64,000 nt of DNA from Cyrtodaria siliqua (lineage: Eukaryota; Mollusca; Bivalvia; Adapedonta; Hiatellidae), in the NCBI GenBank assembly GCA_037043455.1, contig JAWPHD010010997.1, forward strand, positions 23,790 through 87,789, read 5' to 3'. The notes below the pieces were generated by a model that searched no databases, was not told the DNA's origin, and was given only the letters and a program-made list of their open reading frames with translations. Made by a program: the position numbers and the translations under genes. Positions 58,101 through 64,000 of the stretch are shown in pieces. Position 1 is the first letter of the stretch, and the number at the start of each line of letters is the position of its first letter.

Positions 58101-61100
58101 TGACTGACTGACTGACTGACTGACTGACTGACTGACTGACTGACTGACTGACTGACTGACTGACTGACTGACTGACTGACTGACTGACTGACTGACTGAC
58201 TGACTGACTGACTGACTGACTGACTGACTGACTGACTGACTGACTGACTGACTGACTGACTGACTGACTGACTGACTGACTGACTGACTGACTGACTGAC
58301 TGACTGACTGACTGACTGACTGACTGACTGACTGACTGACTGACTGACTGACTGACTGACTGACTGACTGACTGACTGACTGACTGACTGACTGACTGAC
58401 TGACTGACTGACTGACTGACTGACTGACTGACTGACTGACTGACTGACTGACTGACTGACTGACTGACTGACTGACTGACTGACTGACTGACTGACTGAC
58501 TGACTGACTGACTGACTGACTGACTGACTGACTGACTGACTGACTGACTGACTGACTGACTGACTGACTGACTGACTGACTGACTGACTGACTGACTGAC
58601 TGACTGACTGACTGACTGACTGACTGACTGACTGACTGACTGACTGACTGACTGACTGACTGACTGACTGACTGACTGACTGACTGACTGACTGACTGAC
58701 TGACTGACTGACTGACTGACTGACTGACTGACTGACTGACTGACTGACTGACTGACTGACTGACTGACTGACTGACTGACTGACTGACTGACTGACTGAC
58801 TGACTGACTGACTGACTGACTGACTGACTGACTGACTGACTGACTGACTGACTGACTGACTGACTGACTGACTGACTGACTGACTGACTGACTGACTGAC
58901 TGACTGACTGACTGACTGACTGACTGACTGACTGACTGACTGACTGACTGACTGACTGACTGACTGACTGACTGACTGACTGACTGACTGACTGACTGAC
59001 TGACTGACTGACTGACTGACTGACTGACTGACTGACTGACTGACTGACTGACTGACTGACTGACTGACTGACTGACTGACTGACTGACTGACTGACTGAC
59101 TGACTGACTGACTGACTGACTGACTGACTGACTGACTGACTGACTGACTGACTGACTGACTGACTGACTGACTGACTGACTGACTGACTGACTGACTGAC
59201 TGACTGACTGACTGACTGACTGACTGACTGACTGACTGACTGACTGACTGACTGACTGACTGACTGACTGACTGACTGACTGACTGACTGACTGACTGAC
59301 TGACTGACTGACTGACTGACTGACTGACTGACTGACTGACTGACTGACTGACTGACTGACTGACTGACTGACTGACTGACTGACTGACTGACTGACTGAC
59401 TGACTGACTGACTGACTGACTGACTGACTGACTGACTGACTGACTGACTGACTGACTGACTGACTGACTGACTGACTGACTGACTGACTGACTGACTGAC
59501 TGACTGACTGACTGACTGACTGACTGACTGACTGACTGACTGACTGACTGACTGACTGACTGACTGACTGACTGACTGACTGACTGACTGACTGACTGAC
59601 TGACTGACTGACTGACTGACTGACTGACTGACTGACTGACTGACTGACTGACTGACTGACTGACTGACTGACTGACTGACTGACTGACTGACTGACTGAC
59701 TGACTGACTGACTGACTGACTGACTGACTGACTGACTGACTGACTGACTGACTGACTGACTGACTGACTGACTGACTGACTGACTGACTGACTGACTGAC
59801 TGACTGACTGACTGACTGACTGACTGACTGACTGACTGACTGACTGACTGACTGACTGACTGACTGACTGACTGACTGACTGACTGACTGACTGACTGAC
59901 TGACTGACTGACTGACTGACTGACTGACTGACTGACTGACTGACTGACTGACTGACTGACTGACTGACTGACTGACTGACTGACTGACTGACTGACTGAC
60001 TGACTGACTGACTGACTGACTGACTGACTGACTGACTGACTGACTGACTGACTGACTGACTGACTGACTGACTGACTGACTGACTGACTGACTGACTGAC
60101 TGACTGACTGACTGACTGACTGACTGACTGACTGACTGACTGACTGACTGACTGACTGACTGACTGACTGACTGACTGACTGACTGACTGACTGACTGAC
60201 TGACTGACTGACTGACTGACTGACTGACTGACTGACTGACTGACTGACTGACTGACTGACTGACTGACTGACTGACTGACTGACTGACTGACTGACTGAC
60301 TGACTGACTGACTGACTGACTGACTGACTGACTGACTGACTGACTGACTGACTGACTGACTGACTGACTGACTGACTGACTGACTGACTGACTGACTGAC
60401 TGACTGACTGACTGACTGACTGACTGACTGACTGACTGACTGACTGACTGACTGACTGACTGACTGACTGACTGACTGACTGACTGACTGACTGACTGAC
60501 TGACTGACTGACTGACTGACTGACTGACTGACTGACTGACTGACTGACTGACTGACTGACTGACTGACTGACTGACTGACTGACTGACTGACTGACTGAC
60601 TGACTGACTGACTGACTGACTGACTGACTGACTGACTGACTGACTGACTGACTGACTGACTGACTGACTGACTGACTGACTGACTGACTGACTGACTGAC
60701 TGACTGACTGACTGACTGACTGACTGACTGACTGACTGACTGACTGACTGACTGACTGACTGACTGACTGACTGACTGACTGACTGACTGACTGACTGAC
60801 TGACTGACTGACTGACTGACTGACTGACTGACTGACTGACTGACTGACTGACTGACTGACTGACTGACTGACTGACTGACTGACTGACTGACTGACTGAC
60901 TGACTGACTGACTGACTGACTGACTGACTGACTGACTGACTGACTGACTGACTGACTGACTGACTGACTGACTGACTGACTGACTGACTGACTGACTGAC
61001 TGACTGACTGACTGACTGACTGACTGACTGACTGACTGACTGACTGACTGACTGACTGACTGACTGACTGACTGACTGACTGACTGACTGACTGACTGAC

Positions 61101-64000
61101 TGACTGACTGACTGACTGACTGACTGACTGACTGACTGACTGACTGACTGACTGACTGACTGACTGACTGACTGACTGACTGACTGACTGACTGACTGAC
61201 TGACTGACTGACTGACTGGACTGACTGACTGACTGACTGACTGACTGACTGACTGACTGACTGACTGACTGACTGACTGACTGACTGACTGACTGACTGA
61301 CTGACTGACTGACTGACTGACTGACTGACTGACTGACTGACTGACTGACTGACTGACTGACTGACTGACTGACTGACTGACTGACTGACTGACTGACTGA
61401 CTGACTGACTGACTGACTGACTGACTGACTGACTGACTGACTGACTGACTGACTGACTGACTGACTGACTGACTGACTGACTGACTGACTGACTGACTGA
61501 CTGACTGACTGACTGACTGACTGACTGACTGACTGACTGACTGACTGACTGACTGACTGACTGACTGACTGACTGACTGACTGACTGACTGACTGACTGA
61601 CTGACTGACTGACTGACTGACTGACTGACTGACTGACTGACTGACTGACTGACTGACTGACTGACTGACTGACTGACTGACTGACTGACTGACTGACTGA
61701 CTGACTGACTGACTGACTGACTGACTGACTGACTGACTGACTGACTGACTGACTGACTGACTGACTGACTGACTGACTGACTGACTGACTGACTGACTGA
61801 CTGACTGACTGACTGACTGACTGACTGACTGACTGACTGACTGACTGACTGACTGACTGACTGACTGACTGACTGACTGACTGACTGACTGACTGACTGA
61901 CTGACTGACTGACTGACTGACTGACTGACTGACTGACTGACTGACTGACTGACTGACTGACTGACTGACTGACTGACTGACTGACTGACTGACTGACTGA
62001 CTGACTGACTGACTGACTGACTGACTGACTGACTGACTGACTGACTGACTGACTGACTGACTGACTGACTGACTGACTGACTGACTGACTGACTGACTGA
62101 CTGACTGACTGACTGACTGACTGACTGACTGACTGACTGACTGACTGACTGACTGACTGACTGACTGACTGACTGACTGACTGACTGACTGACTGACTGA
62201 CTGACTGACTGACTGACTGACTGACTGACTGACCTGACTGACTGACTGACTGACTGACTGACTGACTGACTGACTGACTGACTGACTGACTGACTGACTG
62301 ACTGACTGACTGACTGACTGACTGACTGACTGACTGACTGACTGACTGACTGACTGACTGACTGACTGACTGACTGACTGACTGACTGACTGACTGACTG
62401 ACTGACTGACTGACTGACTGACTGACTGACTGACTGACTGACTGACTGACTGACTGACTGACTGACTGACTGACTGACTGACTGACTGACTGACTGACTG
62501 ACTGACTGACTGACTGACTGACTGACTGACTGACTGACTGACTGACTGACTGACTGACTGACTGACTGACTGACTGACTGACTGACTGACTGACTGACTG
62601 ACTGACTGACTGACTGACTGACTGACTGACTGACTGACTGACTGACTGACTGACTGACTGACTGACTGACTGACTGCTGACTGACTGACTGACTGACTGA
62701 CTGACTGACTGACTGACTGACTGACTGACTGACTGACTGACTGACTGACTGACTGACTGACTGACTGACTGACTGACTGACTGACTGACTGACTGACTGA
62801 CTGACTGACTGACTGACTGACTGACTGACTGACTGACTGACTGACTGACTGACTGACTGACTGACTGACTGACTGACTGACTGACTGACTGACTGACTGA
62901 CTGACTGACTGACTGACTGACTGACTGACTGACTGACTGACTGACTGACTGACTGACTGACTGACTGACTGACTGACTGACTGACTGACTGACTGACTGA
63001 CTGACTGACTGACTGACTGACTGACTGACTGACTGACTGACTGACTGACTGACTGACTGACTGACTGACTGACTGACTGACTGACTGACTGACTGACTGA
63101 CTGACCTGACTGACTGACTGACTGACTGACTGACTGACTGACTGACTGACTGACTGACTGACTGACTGACTGACTGACTGACTGACTGACTGACTGACTG
63201 ACTGACTGACTGACTGACTGACTGACTGACTGACTGACTGACTGACTGACTGACTGACTGACTGACTGACTGACTGACTGACTGACTGACTGACTGACTG
63301 ACTGACTGACTGACTGACTGACTGACTGATGACTGACTGACTGACTGACTGACTGACTGACTGACTGACTGACTGACTGACTGACTGACTGACTGACTGA
63401 CTGACTGACTGACTGACTGACTGACTGACTGACTGACTGACTGACTGACTGACTGACTGACTGACTGACTGACTGACTGACTGACTGACTGACTGACTGA
63501 CTGACTGACTGACTGACTGACTGACTGACTGACTGACTGACTGGACTGACTGACTGACTGACTGACTGACTGACTGACTGACTGACTGACTGACTGACTG
63601 ACTGACTGACTGACTGACTGACTGACTGACTGACTGACTGACTGACTGACTGACTGACTGACTGACTGACTGACTGACTGACTGACTGACTGACTGACTG
63701 ACTGACTGACTGACTGACTGACTGACTGACTGACTGACTGACTGACTGACTGACTGACTGACTGACTGACTGACTGACTGACTGACTGACTGACTGACTG
63801 ACTGACTGACTGACTGACTGACTGACTGACTGACTGACTGACTGACTGACTGACTGACTGACTCTGACTGACTGACTGACTGACTGACTGACTGACTGAC
63901 TGACTGACTGACTGACTGACTGACTGACTGACTGACTGACTGACTGACTGACTGACTGACTGACTGACTGACTCTGACTGACTGACTGACTGACTGACTG
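55109..64000. repeat. (GACT)n satellite, about 8.9 kb, reaches window end
   Basis: Over 2,200 units. No interruption is visible from 55109 to about 61218. Then eight small indels occur near 61219, 62233, 62675, 63105, 63329, 63543, 63863 and 63973. The + strand has TGA in all frames. The minus strand uses only AGT, CAG, TCA and GTC codons and is open in all three frames, with no ATG, so no gene is implied. Confidence 0.98.

Noticed and set aside
55109..64000. Telomeric repeat
   Set aside because: The unit is GACT, not TTAGGG or a variant of it, and no terminal structure is visible.

Overview
This is animal (metazoan) nuclear DNA: one intron-rich gene on the + strand inside a dense bed of transposon remnants and satellites, followed by a repeat-only tail. 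The splice signals are GT-AG. The repeats include hairpin-headed elements with tandem cores and GTCCGTC runs, AGGTCA-rich tandem repeats, TA-flanked MITEs and mariner and LINE remnants. AT richness and this repeat style suggest a mollusc, most likely a bivalve. That is an inference from repeat style and from the diverged but clearly orthologous protein; no search was run.

The gene is the CCDC93 orthologue, a subunit of the CCC/Commander endosomal-recycling complex. Eighteen coding exons were joined by eye between 368 and 44786. All introns are GT-AG, all phases agree and no stop interrupts the frame. They give 529 residues, from inside the N-terminal calponin-homology-like domain to the natural stop. 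Roughly the first 85 residues and the promoter lie upstream of the window. A promoter-like block in the intron between exons D and E (8820-9550) ends in a short ATG-bearing, phase-0 exon candidate and could start a short isoform.

Layout: 1-5081 holds exon A and an intron full of tandem-core elements and MITEs. 5082-10697 holds exons B-E, with a LINE ORF1/ORF2 remnant and a foldback element. 10698-17246 is an intron containing a 4.9-kb composite array with a 979-bp period. 17247-25010 holds exons F-J, with a mariner remnant and several TIR elements. 25011-30344 is an intron with a 4.5-kb array of 35-bp units that begins at the exon J donor. 30345-44786 holds exons K-R between AGGTCA-rich tandem repeats and MITEs. 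44787-45560 is the 3' UTR. 45640-51310 is intergenic: a LINE 3' end, a dispersed repeat and several tandem-core families. 51620-54320 is a 2.7-kb CTG/ATG triplet array. 54740-64000 is tetranucleotide satellite that becomes about 8.9 kb of (GACT)n and runs off the window.

No second intact protein gene, tRNA, rRNA or CRISPR array could be supported. The most notable signals are the candidate internal promoter, the composite A/B array, two minisatellites that grew out of 5' splice sites, the hairpin-headed modular repeats with compensatory stem changes, and the long (GACT)n tract whose interruptions all lie near the window end.
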